DNA of 64,000 nucleotides, taken from Virgibacillus ihumii (GTDB taxonomy: Bacteria; Bacillota; Bacilli; Bacillales; Amphibacillaceae). The position numbers and the translations under genes are program-made. The stretch is from NCBI RefSeq assembly GCF_902726655.1, contig NZ_CACVAN010000001.1, positions 496,001 to 560,000 on the forward strand, in the 5' to 3' direction. Position 1 is the stretch's first letter. Every line of letters begins with the position of its first letter. Positions 8,103-18,470 of the stretch are shown here, one piece after another. The notes under the pieces were generated by a model. The model saw only the letters and a list, made by a program, of their open reading frames with translations, was not told the origin of the DNA and did not search any database.

Positions 8103-8882
8103 ATGACCAGACATAAAGTAGAAATTTGCGGTGTAGACACATCCAAATTACCTGTACTTAAAAATGATGAAATGCGAAAGTTATTCAAAAAAATGCATGA
8201 GGGTGATATTACAGCAAGGGAAGAATTGGTGAACGGAAACTTACGACTGGTATTAAGTGTCATTCAGCGATTCAATAATCGAGGAGAATATGTGGATGAT
8301 TTATTTCAGGTAGGTTGTATCGGACTCATGAAATCAATCGATAATTTTGATTTAGGACATAATGTACGCTTTTCCACGTATGCTGTTCCGATGATCATAG
8401 GCGAAATAAGAAGGTATCTGCGCGACAATAACCCGATTCGCGTCTCACGATCATTGCGCGATATAGCTTATAAAGCGTTGCAGGTCAGAGAAAAATTAAT
8501 TAGTAAAACGTCCAAGGAACCGACACCACTCGAAATAGCTGAGGAAATGGGCGTACCACACTCAGATATTGTGTTTGCCATGGACGCTATTCAGGATCCG
8601 GTGTCACTGTTTGAGCCAATCTACAATGATGGCGGAGACCCGATTTTTGTAATGGATCAGTTAAGTGACGACAGTGACAGCGATGCATTGTGGGTTGATA
8701 AACTATCCCTGAGGGAGGGCATGGTGAAACTGAATGAACGGGAGAATATGATCTTGAATAAACGTTTTTTTCAAGGTAAAACACAAATGGAGGTTGCCGA
8801 TGAAATAGGTATTTCACAGGCACAGGTTTCCCGTCTTGAAAAAGCGGCAATCAGCCAAATGAACAAGCAGATGTTTGAATGA
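8103..8882 (+). CDS. sigG: RNA polymerase sigma factor SigG
   Basis: Late forespore sigma factor. The N-terminal motif VEICGVDTSKLPVLK is diagnostic and is the segment linked to SpoIIAB/Gin binding. Region 2 (DDLFQVGCIGLMKSIDNFDL), region 3 and the region 4 helix-turn-helix (TQMEVADEIGISQAQVSRLE) are complete. 259 aa with no pro-sequence, as in B. subtilis. GGGAGGG at 8087-8093 precedes the ATG. It has its own forespore promoter and a terminator downstream, although it directly follows sigE. B. subtilis ylmA and ylmB, normally next, are absent. Confidence 0.97.
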   Translation: MTRHKVEICGVDTSKLPVLKNDEMRKLFKKMHEGDITAREELVNGNLRLVLSVIQRFNNRGEYVDDLFQVGCIGLMKSIDNFDLGHNVRFSTYAVPMIIGEIRRYLRDNNPIRVSRSLRDIAYKALQVREKLISKTSKEPTPLEIAEEMGVPHSDIVFAMDAIQDPVSLFEPIYNDGGDPIFVMDQLSDDSDSDALWVDKLSLREGMVKLNERENMILNKRFFQGKTQMEVADEIGISQAQVSRLEKAAISQMNKQMFE

Positions 8883-8980
8883 TTTAGAGCAAATAATGAG
8901 TTGAAGAAGCAATCGCAGCAATATAGAGTCCAGTCCATCTCTGAATTGCGCGGTTCCAAAAGTGTATATGTGCGATTTTG

Positions 8981-9009
8981 AACGTCACCAAGTTATGGTG
9001 GCGTTTTTG
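8981..9009 (+). terminator. Terminator after sigG
   Basis: ACGTCACC pairs with GGTGGCGT across a 7-nt loop, with one mismatch, and is followed by a T-rich run. Confidence 0.65.
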
Positions 9010-9069
9010 TGTGCATTAATTTTTCAGATCCGTTTTGCATATACATCAATACAAAGGCAGGTGAATCGT

Positions 9070-9351
9070 ATGATAAAATTATCGGAACTGCAGGTTAAGG
9101 AAGTAATTGTAATCAGTGATGGCAGCAGACTAGGACATATATCCGATTTGGAAATAGACGGTACTACCGGAATGATTACCGCGCTGATTATTTATACAAA
9201 GGAAAAAAAGTCTGGTGGAGGTTTGTTCGGCAAGCCTGGAGAAATGGAAATTCCATGGAATAAAATCGAAACGATTGGTTCTGATGTTATTCTGATTCGT
9301 AATCCTGGAAATCATATTGTTTATGAAGAGCAGCAGCAATTTTTCGAATGA
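9070..9351 (+). CDS. ylmC: YlmC/YmxH family PRC-barrel sporulation protein
   Basis: A 93-residue protein of the PRC-barrel fold (KEVIVISDGSRLGHISDLEI at the N terminus), the YlmC/YmxH family found in endospore formers. Its biochemical role is not established. Start ATG 9070 has GGCAGGTG just upstream and gives the family's usual MIKLSELQVKEV start. A longer frame back to 8962 reads through the sigG terminator and was rejected. It is the first gene of the ylm cluster here. Confidence 0.9.
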   Translation: MIKLSELQVKEVIVISDGSRLGHISDLEIDGTTGMITALIIYTKEKKSGGGLFGKPGEMEIPWNKIETIGSDVILIRNPGNHIVYEEQQQFFE

Positions 9352-9402
9352 CCCATCAAATATGATATTATGGAACAAGTATACTACCAGGGGGCGACGA
9401 TA

Positions 9403-10212
9403 GTGAACGAGCCATTTTATGAAAGCAATAATCTGATGCTAAGTATTGAAAAGTGGCAGCGAATTAAGCCGAAATTAGCAGCAGGTTTTACAACGAGAAA
9501 TGGGGGGTACAGCAGCGGCCCATTCGAATCATTTAACCTTGGACTTCATGTTCCTGATAAGTATGATGATGTGTTGGCTAACCGAACGAAGCTGGCTGAA
9601 ACATTATCCATTCCTCTTGAAAAATGGATCTCGGGTGAGCAGATACATGAAACCGGAATTTATTTTGCCGGAGAAAGCGATGCCGGAAAAGGAGCCGCTT
9701 CGTATGATACCTCGCTGAAGGGAATCGATGGGTTAATCACAAGGGAAGCCGGGATACTATGTACCGCTTTTTATGCTGATTGTGTTCCTTTGTTCTTTTT
9801 CGACCCGGTGACGGAATACATCGGAATTGCACACGCTGGTTGGAAAGGAACCGTTAATAGGATTGCCGGACAAATGATCCGGAGATACTTAGATGTAGGA
9901 GCGAATCTGAAAGATATCCTCGTTGTTATAGGGCCAAGTATTTCAAAAGCACAATATGAGGTCGATGAAAAGGTCATTCAACATATAGATGAAAGCAATC
10001 AGGAAAAAGTTGTTGAGAAAAACGGAAATAACCGATTTTTACTCGATTTAAAACAATTAAATGCTGAAATTCTTTTACAACAAGGAATTTTACGTCATAA
10101 TATAGATATAACAAATTATTGCACATTTACTGATGAACACTTATTTTTTTCGCATCGCCGTGATCGGGGAAAAACAGGAAGAATGCTAGGATACATAGGT
10201 TATAAAATGTAA
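9403..10212 (+). CDS. ylmD: Purine nucleoside phosphorylase/laccase-domain protein (YlmD/YfiH family)
   Basis: Member of the PgeF/YfiH/LACC1 family of zinc-dependent purine nucleoside-metabolising enzymes (formerly 'polyphenol oxidase'; linked to peptidoglycan editing in E. coli). Metal-ligand motifs are visible: the His in GEQIHETG, YADCVP, and IAHAGWKGTVNR. Length is 269 aa from GTG 9403, which has GGGGGCGA 6-7 bases upstream. An ATG at 9370 adds 11 residues but has no ribosome site. Orthologous to B. subtilis ylmD by position. The physiological role next to division genes is unclear. Confidence 0.88.
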   Translation: MNEPFYESNNLMLSIEKWQRIKPKLAAGFTTRNGGYSSGPFESFNLGLHVPDKYDDVLANRTKLAETLSIPLEKWISGEQIHETGIYFAGESDAGKGAASYDTSLKGIDGLITREAGILCTAFYADCVPLFFFDPVTEYIGIAHAGWKGTVNRIAGQMIRRYLDVGANLKDILVVIGPSISKAQYEVDEKVIQHIDESNQEKVVEKNGNNRFLLDLKQLNAEILLQQGILRHNIDITNYCTFTDEHLFFSHRRDRGKTGRMLGYIGYKM

Positions 10213-10234
10213 AGTGGAAGGAGTACTTGAACAA

Positions 10235-10906
10235 ATGGATGTAGCAGCAAACTTGGATAGGGTTCGCAGTAATATTGTACAGGCATGTCAAAAAAATGGT
10301 CGAAATCCCGACGAAATCACCATAATCGGCGTAACGAAATATGTTACAATAGAACGAACAAAAGAAACAATCAATGCAGGAATTAAAAATCTTGGCGAAA
10401 ATCGGTTGGATGGATTTCTGGAAAAATACAACGCCATTACGGATAAGGCAGCATGGCATTTTATTGGAACACTTCAATCCAGAAAAGTAAAAGAAGTTAT
10501 TGATAAGGTGGATGCCATTCATTCACTGGACAGGCTTTCACTGGCCAAGGAGATTAACAAACGGGCAGAACAACCTGTTGATTGTTTTATTCAGGTAAAT
10601 GTAAGCGGAGAAGAAACGAAGCATGGTCTTCATCCTGATAAGGTGCTTGCTTTTATCAAAGATGTTGAGCGATTTGAAAACGTTCGGATTACCGGCTTAA
10701 TGACGATGGCACCGCACGTGGAAGATGAAGATCAGCTGCGAAGTATTTTCAGAGAACTTGCATCACTAAGAAGTATGGTCAAGGGTGAAAATCTGTTACA
10801 TGCTCCATGCGAACATTTATCGATGGGAATGAGCAATGATTATCAGATTGCTGTCGAAGAAGGAGCTACACATATCCGGATAGGTTCGAAATTGGTCGGA
10901 TCCTAA
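10235..10906 (+). CDS. ylmE: PLP homeostasis protein, YggS/PROSC family
   Basis: Single-domain alanine-racemase-fold protein that binds pyridoxal phosphate and buffers vitamin B6. The PLP lysine is in IIGVTKYV near the N terminus. Phosphate-binding motifs LSMGMSNDYQIA and THIRIGSKLVG lie at the C terminus. ATG 10235 is preferred: GGAAGGAGT lies 9 bases upstream, and the protein (223 aa) then matches family starts. A GTG at 10214 overlaps that ribosome site. Part of the ylmD-ylmE-sepF-ylmG-ylmH operon. Confidence 0.92.
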   Translation: MDVAANLDRVRSNIVQACQKNGRNPDEITIIGVTKYVTIERTKETINAGIKNLGENRLDGFLEKYNAITDKAAWHFIGTLQSRKVKEVIDKVDAIHSLDRLSLAKEINKRAEQPVDCFIQVNVSGEETKHGLHPDKVLAFIKDVERFENVRITGLMTMAPHVEDEDQLRSIFRELASLRSMVKGENLLHAPCEHLSMGMSNDYQIAVEEGATHIRIGSKLVGS

Positions 10907-10924
10907 AACGAGCGGGGTGAAACA

Positions 10925-11353
10925 ATGAGTATTAAAAATAAACTGAAAACATTTTTCACGATGGACGATGAATATGAATATGTTGATGAATCTGAAGAAA
11001 TTTCTGTGAACGAGCAAGCCGGCAATCAAAAAAAGCAAAACGTCGTCAATTTGACGAGCATGCAGCACCCAACATCAAAGGTAGTACTTTGTGAGCCGAG
11101 AAATTACAGTGAAGCCCAGGAGATTGCTGATAATGTGGTCAACAGACGGGCTGTTGTCATTAATATGCAGCGGGTTGATCACCATCAGGCAAAACGTATT
11201 GTTGATTTTTTAAGTGGTACGGTTTATGCAGTCAATGGTGACATTCAAAAACTTGGTGCACAGACATTTTTATGCTCCCCGGATAATGTGGATGTGTCCG
11301 GAAGCATAACTGACATGTATGACGAAGAAGATGAATTTGAAAAAGGATGGTAG
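10925..11353 (+). CDS. sepF: Cell-division protein SepF
   Basis: Z-ring-associated protein that forms rings, bundles FtsZ filaments and acts as an alternative membrane tether. It has an N-terminal membrane-binding amphipathic helix ([13 protein letters not shown]), a variable acidic linker, and the conserved C-terminal domain ([20 protein letters not shown] ... [17 protein letters not shown]). 142 aa. GGGGTGAAACA precedes the ATG. Location between ylmE and ylmG is as in B. subtilis. Confidence 0.96.
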   Translation: MSIKNKLKTFFTMDDEYEYVDESEEISVNEQAGNQKKQNVVNLTSMQHPTSKVVLCEPRNYSEAQEIADNVVNRRAVVINMQRVDHHQAKRIVDFLSGTVYAVNGDIQKLGAQTFLCSPDNVDVSGSITDMYDEEDEFEKGW

Positions 11354-11359
11354 GATTTA

Positions 11360-11635
11360 ATGAGTTCAATCTATAGTGTATTACAACTTGCACTGATGCT
11401 TTACAGTTATGCTTTAATTATTTATATTTTTATGTCTTGGTTCCCCGGTGCTCGGGAGTCGTCAATTGGTGAGTTCTTTGCTAAAATTTCCGAGCCTTAT
11501 TTGGAACCATTTCGTAAAATTATTCCGCCAATCGGTATGATTGATATTTCTCCGATCGTCGCAATTCTTGTTCTCTACTTTGCACGAGCATTTGGGTTGC
11601 CGGTACTGTTTAATATGCTGGGCAGCTGGTTTTAA
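11360..11635 (+). CDS. ylmG: YggT family membrane protein YlmG
   Basis: A 91-residue protein with two transmembrane segments joined by a conserved stretch ([20 protein letters not shown]) typical of the YggT/YlmG family, implicated in division or nucleoid organisation. It starts 6 bp after the sepF stop and ends 3 bp before ylmH, so it is translated within one operon. Confidence 0.92.
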   Translation: MSSIYSVLQLALMLYSYALIIYIFMSWFPGARESSIGEFFAKISEPYLEPFRKIIPPIGMIDISPIVAILVLYFARAFGLPVLFNMLGSWF

Positions 11636-11638
11636 TAA

Positions 11639-12415
11639 ATGGAGATTTACCAGCATTTCAGGGAGGAAGAACAGCCATTTATTGATAAGGTGTTGTCCTG
11701 GATTGAACAGGTAGAACGCTCTTATCAGGTGAAATTGACGGATTTCCTTGATCCTAGAGAGCAGCAGATTGTTGAAATGCTAATCGGCACAACTGGTGGA
11801 GACATTAAAATGTACAAGCAGGGCGGAAATGAATCAGCTGAAAGAAAACGTGTTATTCTTGCGCCAATGTACGAAATTATTGATGATGAATCCTTTCAGC
11901 TTTCACTGCTCCAGGCTTCTTATCATCAAAAATTTGTCAGTGTAACACATCGGGATGTAATGGGGGCATTTTTATCCCAGGGAATTAAACGCCAGAAGCT
12001 TGGTGAAATTATAGTTGGAGAAGGCATTATTCAGATAGTCGCTGCTGATGAAATTGCTCCTTATATCATCACAAATCTGACGTCCATTAAAAAGACTAAA
12101 ATCCGACTCGAGGAAAAACCGCTCAGCACATTGATTTCAAAGAATTTAAACTGGAAAATATCCGATAAGACAGTGTCATCACTGAGGCTTGATGCAGTAG
12201 TCAAGGTGATTTACAATATATCGAGAAAAGATGCGGTTGAAATGATTGGAAAACAGTTGGTTAAAGTTAATTTTAAAATTGTTGACGATCCGAAGTTCAC
12301 CCTTGAAGAGGGTGATCTCATATCACTGAGAGGCAAAGGACGAAGCAGACTGGACCACATTAACGGCCGGACGAAAAAAGATAACTGGAAGATTTCCATC
12401 GCTGTTTTGCAATAA
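11639..12415 (+). CDS. ylmH: S4-domain RNA-binding protein YlmH
   Basis: Ortholog of B. subtilis YlmH (start MEIYQHFREEE, then KLTDFLDPREQQ). The C-terminal S4 domain (VSSLRLDAVVKVIYNISRKD ... VKVNFKIV) binds RNA; recent work ties this family to ribosome rescue with RqcH and RqcP, and rqcH is also in this window. 258 aa. No clear ribosome site precedes the ATG, which lies 3 bp after the ylmG stop, so reinitiation is likely. Confidence 0.92.
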   Translation: MEIYQHFREEEQPFIDKVLSWIEQVERSYQVKLTDFLDPREQQIVEMLIGTTGGDIKMYKQGGNESAERKRVILAPMYEIIDDESFQLSLLQASYHQKFVSVTHRDVMGAFLSQGIKRQKLGEIIVGEGIIQIVAADEIAPYIITNLTSIKKTKIRLEEKPLSTLISKNLNWKISDKTVSSLRLDAVVKVIYNISRKDAVEMIGKQLVKVNFKIVDDPKFTLEEGDLISLRGKGRSRLDHINGRTKKDNWKISIAVLQ

Positions 12416-12444
12416 TTCTTCCCTTAAGCAGGATTTTATATCTT

Positions 12445-12453
12445 TTTGTCGAA
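12445..12453 (+). promoter_or_regulatory. Candidate Spo0A box upstream of divIVA
   Basis: TTTGTCGAA is an exact match to the 0A-box core and overlaps a possible -35 element about 50 bp before the divIVA start. Inference only. Confidence 0.4.
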
Positions 12454-12501
12454 TAAAAACTTATGACAGTTATTTTTAGTATTTTTAAGGAGGTGGCTTT
12501 T

Positions 12502-13008
12502 GTGCCATTAACACCACTGGATATCCATAATAAAGAATTTACCAGAGGGTTTCGGGGATATGATGAAGATGAAGTCAATGAATTTTTGGATCAGGTGATC
12601 AAAGACTACGAAATGACCATTCGTGAAAAAAAGGATTTACAGGAAAAAGTGGAGCAGCTCAATGAAAAACTGGGACATTTTACGAACATTGAAACAACCC
12701 TTAATAATTCTATTTTGATTGCACAGGAAACAGCAGAAGAGTTAAAAGGGAATGCAACGAAAGAGTCTAAACTGATTATTAAAGAAGCTGAGAAAAATGC
12801 CGATCGGATCATAAATGAAGCGTTGAATAAGTCACGCCGAATTTCCATGGATGTGGAAGAGCTGAAAAAACAGGCAAAAGTTTTCCGTACCCGTCTGAAA
12901 ATGCTGGTGGAAGCACAGCTTGAACTGGTGGATACGGATGACTGGGAAGAGTTATTTAACGAGAATTTCAGCCAGGAACTTGAGGTGGCTGCGGAAAAAG
13001 AGTCTTAA
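12502..13008 (+). CDS. divIVA: Septum- and pole-localised protein DivIVA
   Basis: Coiled-coil protein that senses negative membrane curvature at septa and poles, and positions MinCDJ and sporulation factors. The N-terminal lipid-binding domain (PLTPLDIHNKEFTRGFRGYD, DEDEVNEFLDQV) is intact and is followed by long heptad coiled coils to about residue 145, then an acidic tail. GTG 12502 is the start: AAGGAGGTGG lies upstream, and the mature start VPLTPLDIH matches B. subtilis MPLTPNDIH. An upstream in-frame ATG at 12463 adds 13 unrelated residues. 168 aa. Confidence 0.96.
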   Translation: MPLTPLDIHNKEFTRGFRGYDEDEVNEFLDQVIKDYEMTIREKKDLQEKVEQLNEKLGHFTNIETTLNNSILIAQETAEELKGNATKESKLIIKEAEKNADRIINEALNKSRRISMDVEELKKQAKVFRTRLKMLVEAQLELVDTDDWEELFNENFSQELEVAAEKES

Positions 13009-13011
13009 GTC

Positions 13012-13040
13012 TTGACGATACAGGAATTTTTACATATAAT
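13012..13040 (+). promoter_or_regulatory. SigA promoter of ileS
   Basis: TTGACG, a 17-bp spacer, then TATAAT, directly upstream of the T-box leader. Confidence 0.85.
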
Positions 13041-13059
13041 TCATTACAATCATAATTAA

Positions 13060-13302
13060 TAATACGATGATAGGGACAGTAAGGATTTATGTGACTGTTA
13101 AGCGAGTCGGGATAAGGTGGAAGCCCGGTACAGCTGTTTATTCTGAAGATCACCCTGGAGTAATCTGTTTTGAATGAAGTAGGAACGGACGGATTGTTCA
13201 CGTTACGGACTTTGAGTGAATTTAAAATATAATTATTTTGAATTTATAAGGGTGGTACCGCGAGTCTTCTCGTCCCTTTTGGGGATGCTGAGGGCTTTTT
13301 TT
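13060..13302 (+). ncRNA. T-box leader (tRNA-Ile sensing) of ileS
   Basis: The T-box core AAGGGTGGTACCGCG is at 13248-13262. Stem I begins near 13060. The 3' side of the specifier loop reads GAAG-ATC-A, giving isoleucine codon ATC at 13149-13151, consistent with the downstream gene. The intrinsic terminator (13269-13302) pairs CTCGTCCC with GGGGA..GAG and ends in seven Ts. Uncharged tRNA-Ile would stabilise the antiterminator and let transcription enter ileS. Confidence 0.95.
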
Positions 13303-13373
13303 AATGGTCGCACCCCATTTACAACTAACTTAAAAACATTTCTAATGGATTTAATATAAGGAGGAAATAAACC

Positions 13374-16130
13374 GTGGAGTATAAAGACACATTATTAATG
13401 CCTAAAACAGATTTTCCGATGCGCGGTAATTTGCCGAATAAAGAACCGGTTCGGCAGGAAAAATGGGAAGAAGAAAATATTTATGAAAAAGGACTGGAGC
13501 GGACAAAAGGACGCCCTTTGTTTGTACTGCATGATGGACCGCCGTACGCGAATGGAGATTTGCATATCGGTCATGCGCTGAATAAAATTTTGAAGGACTT
13601 TATTACACGCTATAAATCAATGGCAGGATACCATGCACCATATGTTCCCGGCTGGGATACCCATGGGCTGCCGATTGAAACGGCATTGACCAAAAAGAAA
13701 AAAATTAAACGTAAAGAAATGAGTATCGCTGATTTCCGTGAGAAATGTGCAGAATATGCAATGGGACAGCTTGACAGTCAACGGACACAGTTTAAAAAAC
13801 TTGGTGTGCGGGGTGAGTGGGATAATCCATATATCACACTGACAAAAGATTATGAGGCAGCACAAATTAAGGTTTTTGGTGAAATGGCGAAACGGGGGTA
13901 TATTTATAAAGGTCTTAAACCTGTCTATTGGTCACCTTCGTCTGAATCCGCCCTGGCGGAAGCAGAAATTGAGTATCATGATAAACGTTCACCGTCCATT
14001 TACGTGGCTTTTGATGTTACGGACGGCAACGGTGTGTTGGATGAAGGAGATAAACTGGTTATCTGGACCACAACGCCATGGACCATTCCTGCCAACCTCG
14101 GAATCAGTCTTCACCCTGATTTTGAGTATGTCGTTGTCGCTGTCAATGACGAGAGGTTTGTGGTGGCACATGATTTACTTGAAACAATAGCCGAGGAATT
14201 GGAATGGGATAATCCGCAAGTTGTAAAGACGTTTAAAGGGAAAGAAGCAGACCGGGTGATGACAAAACATCCATTTTACGACCGGGATTCACTTGTAATG
14301 CTAGGTGAGCATGTTACAACGGATGCAGGTACCGGCTGTGTTCATACTGCACCCGGACATGGGGAGGATGACTTTTATGTCTCCAGATCCTATGGAATTG
14401 ACGCACTGTCCCCAGTTGATTATAAAGGGGTATTTACCAGTGAAGCACCGGGATTTGAAGGGTTATTTTATGACAAAGCAAATAAACCTATTACGGAAAA
14501 GCTGGAGGAAGTTGGAGCATTACTGAAGCTGAGCTTTATTACACACTCCTATCCACATGACTGGCGGACGAAAAAGCCCACTATTTTCCGGGCAACGTCA
14601 CAGTGGTTTGCATCCATCAAAGATTTCCGTCAAACGATTTTGGAGGAAATTAAACGTATTGACTGGTACCCGGCATGGGGCGAAACACGATTGTATAATA
14701 TGGTTCGGGACCGTGAAGACTGGTGTATTTCCAGACAGCGTACATGGGGTGTGCCAATTCCTGTTTTTTATGGCGAAGATAATACTCCGATTATTACGAA
14801 TGAAACGATTGAGCATGTTTCTGCACTTTTCGCGGAATATGGTTCAAATATCTGGTTTGAAAGGGAAGCAAAAGATTTGCTGCCTGAAGGTTTTACATCG
14901 GAACATAGCCCTAATGGCAATTTTACAAAAGAAACAGATATCATGGATGTATGGTTTGATTCCGGATCATCACATGAGGCAGTATTAGAAGGACGGGAAG
15001 AGCTTCAAAGACCTGCTGATGTTTATTTGGAAGGCAGTGACCAGTATCGCGGCTGGTTTAATTCATCACTATCCACTGCGGTTGCTGTTACTGGTAAAGC
15101 ACCATATAAAGCAATTATAAGCCATGGATTTACCTTGGATGGCGATGGCCGAAAAATGAGTAAGTCCGTTGGAAATGTAATGGATCCTGCCAAGATTCAA
15201 AAACAACTCGGTGCTGATATTTTAAGACTGTGGGTATCATCGGTTGATTATCAGGCGGATGTTCGTATTTCACAGGATATCCTGAAACAGATTTCTGAGG
15301 CGTACCGTAAAATCAGAAATACATTCCGCTTTATGCTGGCAAATTTGTCTGACTTTGATCCAAAAACAGATGCTGTTCCCGAAAAGGATATGGAAGAAGT
15401 TGACCGCTATATGTTGCATCGGCTGCAGAATTTGCTTGCTTCTGTCAGGGAAAGCTATGATAAATATGAGTATTCACCGATTTACTCACAAATTCATAAT
15501 TTCTGTGCGGTTGATTTAAGTTCTTTCTATTTGGACTTTGCCAAAGATATTCTTTATATTGAAGCAGAAAATAATCATCGTCGCAGAAGTATCCAGACAG
15601 GTTACTATGAAATCCTGACAACGCTTGTCAAACTGCTTACACCAATCATCCCGCATACGGCGGATGAAGTGTGGGAGTATATTCCTGGAGTCGAAGAAGA
15701 AAGTGTCCAGCTTACGGATATTCCGGAGCCAAGACAAATTGTAAACTTTGAACATGCTCAGGAAAAATGGGATCATTTCATGAAAATCCGGGATGATGTC
15801 CTTAAGGCACTTGAGGATGCACGAAACGAGAAAGTAATTGGCAAATCGCTTGAGGCTGCAATCATAATCGTTCCAAAAGACAATGAAACGAAAGAGGTGC
15901 TGAACAGCATTTCAAATATTCATCAATTGTTCATTGTTTCCGGTGCCGAAGTTGCCGAGGAAGCTGCAAGTGCTGAGGAGTACCGGTACGTAAAAGTTGC
16001 AGTGGAGAAGCATGCCGGTGAAAAATGTGAACGGTGCTGGGTCGCATCTGAAACTGTCGGTGAAGACAGCGAATATCCAGAACTGTGCACACGCTGTGCA
16101 TCGATTGTTAAAGAAAATTACACAGCATAA
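13374..16130 (+). CDS. ileS: Isoleucyl-tRNA synthetase
   Basis: Class I synthetase that charges tRNA-Ile. The HIGH motif (LHIGHALNK, near residue 65), the CP1 editing domain ([13 protein letters not shown], then [16 protein letters not shown]), the KMSKS motif ([10 protein letters not shown], near 594) and the C-terminal zinc cysteines (CERCW, CTRC) are all present. 918 aa, normal for the bacterial type. GTG start at 13374 has AAGGAGG 9 bases upstream. It is controlled by the T-box leader and ends in a strong terminator. Confidence 0.98.
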   Translation: MEYKDTLLMPKTDFPMRGNLPNKEPVRQEKWEEENIYEKGLERTKGRPLFVLHDGPPYANGDLHIGHALNKILKDFITRYKSMAGYHAPYVPGWDTHGLPIETALTKKKKIKRKEMSIADFREKCAEYAMGQLDSQRTQFKKLGVRGEWDNPYITLTKDYEAAQIKVFGEMAKRGYIYKGLKPVYWSPSSESALAEAEIEYHDKRSPSIYVAFDVTDGNGVLDEGDKLVIWTTTPWTIPANLGISLHPDFEYVVVAVNDERFVVAHDLLETIAEELEWDNPQVVKTFKGKEADRVMTKHPFYDRDSLVMLGEHVTTDAGTGCVHTAPGHGEDDFYVSRSYGIDALSPVDYKGVFTSEAPGFEGLFYDKANKPITEKLEEVGALLKLSFITHSYPHDWRTKKPTIFRATSQWFASIKDFRQTILEEIKRIDWYPAWGETRLYNMVRDREDWCISRQRTWGVPIPVFYGEDNTPIITNETIEHVSALFAEYGSNIWFEREAKDLLPEGFTSEHSPNGNFTKETDIMDVWFDSGSSHEAVLEGREELQRPADVYLEGSDQYRGWFNSSLSTAVAVTGKAPYKAIISHGFTLDGDGRKMSKSVGNVMDPAKIQKQLGADILRLWVSSVDYQADVRISQDILKQISEAYRKIRNTFRFMLANLSDFDPKTDAVPEKDMEEVDRYMLHRLQNLLASVRESYDKYEYSPIYSQIHNFCAVDLSSFYLDFAKDILYIEAENNHRRRSIQTGYYEILTTLVKLLTPIIPHTADEVWEYIPGVEEESVQLTDIPEPRQIVNFEHAQEKWDHFMKIRDDVLKALEDARNEKVIGKSLEAAIIIVPKDNETKEVLNSISNIHQLFIVSGAEVAEEAASAEEYRYVKVAVEKHAGEKCERCWVASETVGEDSEYPELCTRCASIVKENYTA

Positions 16131-16137
16131 AAGAATA

Positions 16138-16182
16138 ACGCTCCCTCTTGCTGGTATTTTAAAAGCAGGAGGGGCGTTTTTC
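16138..16182 (+). terminator. Terminator after ileS
   Basis: ACGCTCCCTC..TGCT pairs with AGCAGGAGGGGCGT, followed by TTTTTC. B. subtilis ylyA, which lies here, is absent. Confidence 0.9.
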
Positions 16183-16234
16183 TGTCATTTGTGGTAAAAT
16201 GCAAAGGGAAGCAAATGAAATCGGAGGATACTAC

Positions 16235-16705
16235 ATGATCTGGTACTACATAATTGCATTAATAATTGTTGGAATTGATCAGTATACAAAATGGATTGTC
16301 GTAAAGGAAATGGAATTATACGAACAGATAACGGTTATTGAAGACTTCTTTTACCTTACATCGCACCGGAACAACGGTGCTGCATGGGGCATATTGGAAG
16401 GTCACATGACTTTTTTCTATATCGTTACCGTGATTGTTGTGATCGGTATCGTGTACTATATGCAAAAATATGCTAAAGATAATAAGCTGCTGGCAATTTC
16501 ACTCAGTCTGGTGCTTGGCGGTGCGATTGGAAATTTTATTGATCGTCTGTTCCGGAAAGAAGTAGTCGATTTTCTGGATTTTGTGATTGCCGGCTATGAT
16601 TATCCTATTTTTAATATTGCGGATTCATCATTGGTAATCGGGGTTATTTTGCTGTTGATTGCTACATTTATCGATGAAAAGAAGAAAGGAAAATCAGAAT
16701 CATGA
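16235..16705 (+). CDS. lspA: Lipoprotein signal peptidase LspA
   Basis: Aspartic protease of the membrane that removes signal peptides from diacylated prolipoproteins. It has four transmembrane segments, and the two catalytic Asp motifs are present (GNFIDRL near residue 108 and FNIADSSL near 130), along with the conserved N-terminal [11 protein letters not shown] 16235 is preceded by GGAGG; an upstream frame from 16199 is not supported. 156 aa. It overlaps the next gene by 4 bp (ATGA). Confidence 0.96.
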   Translation: MIWYYIIALIIVGIDQYTKWIVVKEMELYEQITVIEDFFYLTSHRNNGAAWGILEGHMTFFYIVTVIVVIGIVYYMQKYAKDNKLLAISLSLVLGGAIGNFIDRLFRKEVVDFLDFVIAGYDYPIFNIADSSLVIGVILLLIATFIDEKKKGKSES

Positions 16706-17613
16706 CCGAACAACAGCATATTGTCACCGGATCAGAAAATAAAATGAGAGTCGATAAACTATTGGCAGAGATTAATACGGATGCATCGCGTTCACAAGTG
16801 CAATCCTGGATTGCAGATGGTCTCGTATTTGTAAACGGCCAAAACGTAAAAGGTAACTATAAATGCCGGTTAAACGATCAAGTTACCTGGACAATTCCGG
16901 AACCCGTACCATTGCAGCTGACACCGGAAAATATTCCATTGTCCATTGTGTACGAGGACAGCCATCTTCTGGTCGTAAATAAACCTAGAGGAATGGTTGT
17001 GCATCCATCGGCAGGACATCAGAGCGGTACGTTGGTTAATGCACTGTTGTATCATTGTGATGATCTGTCCGGCATCAATGGTGTGGAACGGCCCGGAATT
17101 GTTCATCGGATTGATAAGGATACAAGCGGTCTGCTTGTTGTCGCCAAAAGTGACCTTGCCCATTCCGGTTTGGCTGAGCAGTTGGCATCAAAAGATGTGG
17201 AACGGAAATATGAAGCAGTTGTTCATGGTGTAATTGAACATGAAACCGGCGTGATTGATGCACCAATTGGCAGAGATCCAAATCAACGTCAGCGGATGGG
17301 TATTGTTGAAAATGGCAAATCAGCTGTAACACATTTTCGTGTCCTGAAGCGATTTGCTCACTTCACACACATTGAGTGCCAACTGGAAACAGGTCGTACT
17401 CATCAAATCCGTGTCCATATGCGCTATATCGATTTTCCATTGGCTGGTGATCCGAAATATGGTCCGCGAAAAACATTGGAAATTGATGGTCAGGCATTGC
17501 ATGCAAAATCATTGGGATTCACCCATCCAGATACAAACGAATGGATGCATTTTGAAGTGGATGCTCCTGAATATTTTCAACAATTGCTGGGTCAGCTGGA
17601 AAAAATGTATTGA
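16702..17613 (+). CDS. RluD-family pseudouridine synthase (YlyB)
   Basis: Converts specific uridines in 23S rRNA to pseudouridine. An N-terminal S4 RNA-binding domain (about residues 15-75) precedes the catalytic domain with [18 protein letters not shown], where the Asp is the nucleophile, and [13 protein letters not shown]. 303 aa. It is translated with lspA through a 4-bp overlap. B. subtilis has ylyB at the same place. Its stop codon lies inside the pyr promoter -35 element. Confidence 0.93.
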   Translation: MTEQQHIVTGSENKMRVDKLLAEINTDASRSQVQSWIADGLVFVNGQNVKGNYKCRLNDQVTWTIPEPVPLQLTPENIPLSIVYEDSHLLVVNKPRGMVVHPSAGHQSGTLVNALLYHCDDLSGINGVERPGIVHRIDKDTSGLLVVAKSDLAHSGLAEQLASKDVERKYEAVVHGVIEHETGVIDAPIGRDPNQRQRMGIVENGKSAVTHFRVLKRFAHFTHIECQLETGRTHQIRVHMRYIDFPLAGDPKYGPRKTLEIDGQALHAKSLGFTHPDTNEWMHFEVDAPEYFQQLLGQLEKMY

Positions 17614-17638
17614 CAGTACAGCAGTATTTTGTCATAAT
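17610..17638 (+). promoter_or_regulatory. SigA promoter of the pyr operon
   Basis: TTGACA, a 17-bp spacer and CATAAT. The -35 overlaps the stop codon of the preceding gene. Confidence 0.85.
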
Positions 17639-17649
17639 AAACTAAATGA

Positions 17650-18327
<678 letters not shown>

Positions 18328-18330
18328 GTG

Positions 18331-18424
18331 AATCCAGAGAGATTCAAAAGGCTGCCCGGGAAACACGTGTATGAAATGTTACACGTCTATCTCTTTGCAG
18401 CCTTTTGCAAAGAGATTTTTTTTT
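18331..18424 (+). promoter_or_regulatory. PyrR-dependent attenuator 2 (pyrR-pyrB gap)
   Basis: AATCCAGAGAGATT (18331-18344) matches 13 of 14 PyrR-site positions. AAAAGGCTGC (18346-18355) can pair with GCAGCCTTTT (18397-18406) as antiterminator. The competing terminator pairs ATCTCTTTGCA with TGCAAAGAGAT (18389-18416) and ends in a run of nine Ts. An ACGTGT/ACACGT hairpin lies between. Confidence 0.9.
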
Positions 18425-18470
18425 GGGAAAAGATGGATACCAACAGAAATTTGTGAGGAGTGTGGAATTG

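Noticed and set aside
8962..9069. N-terminal extension of ylmC
   Set aside because: It would be translated through the sigG terminator and has no match to the family.
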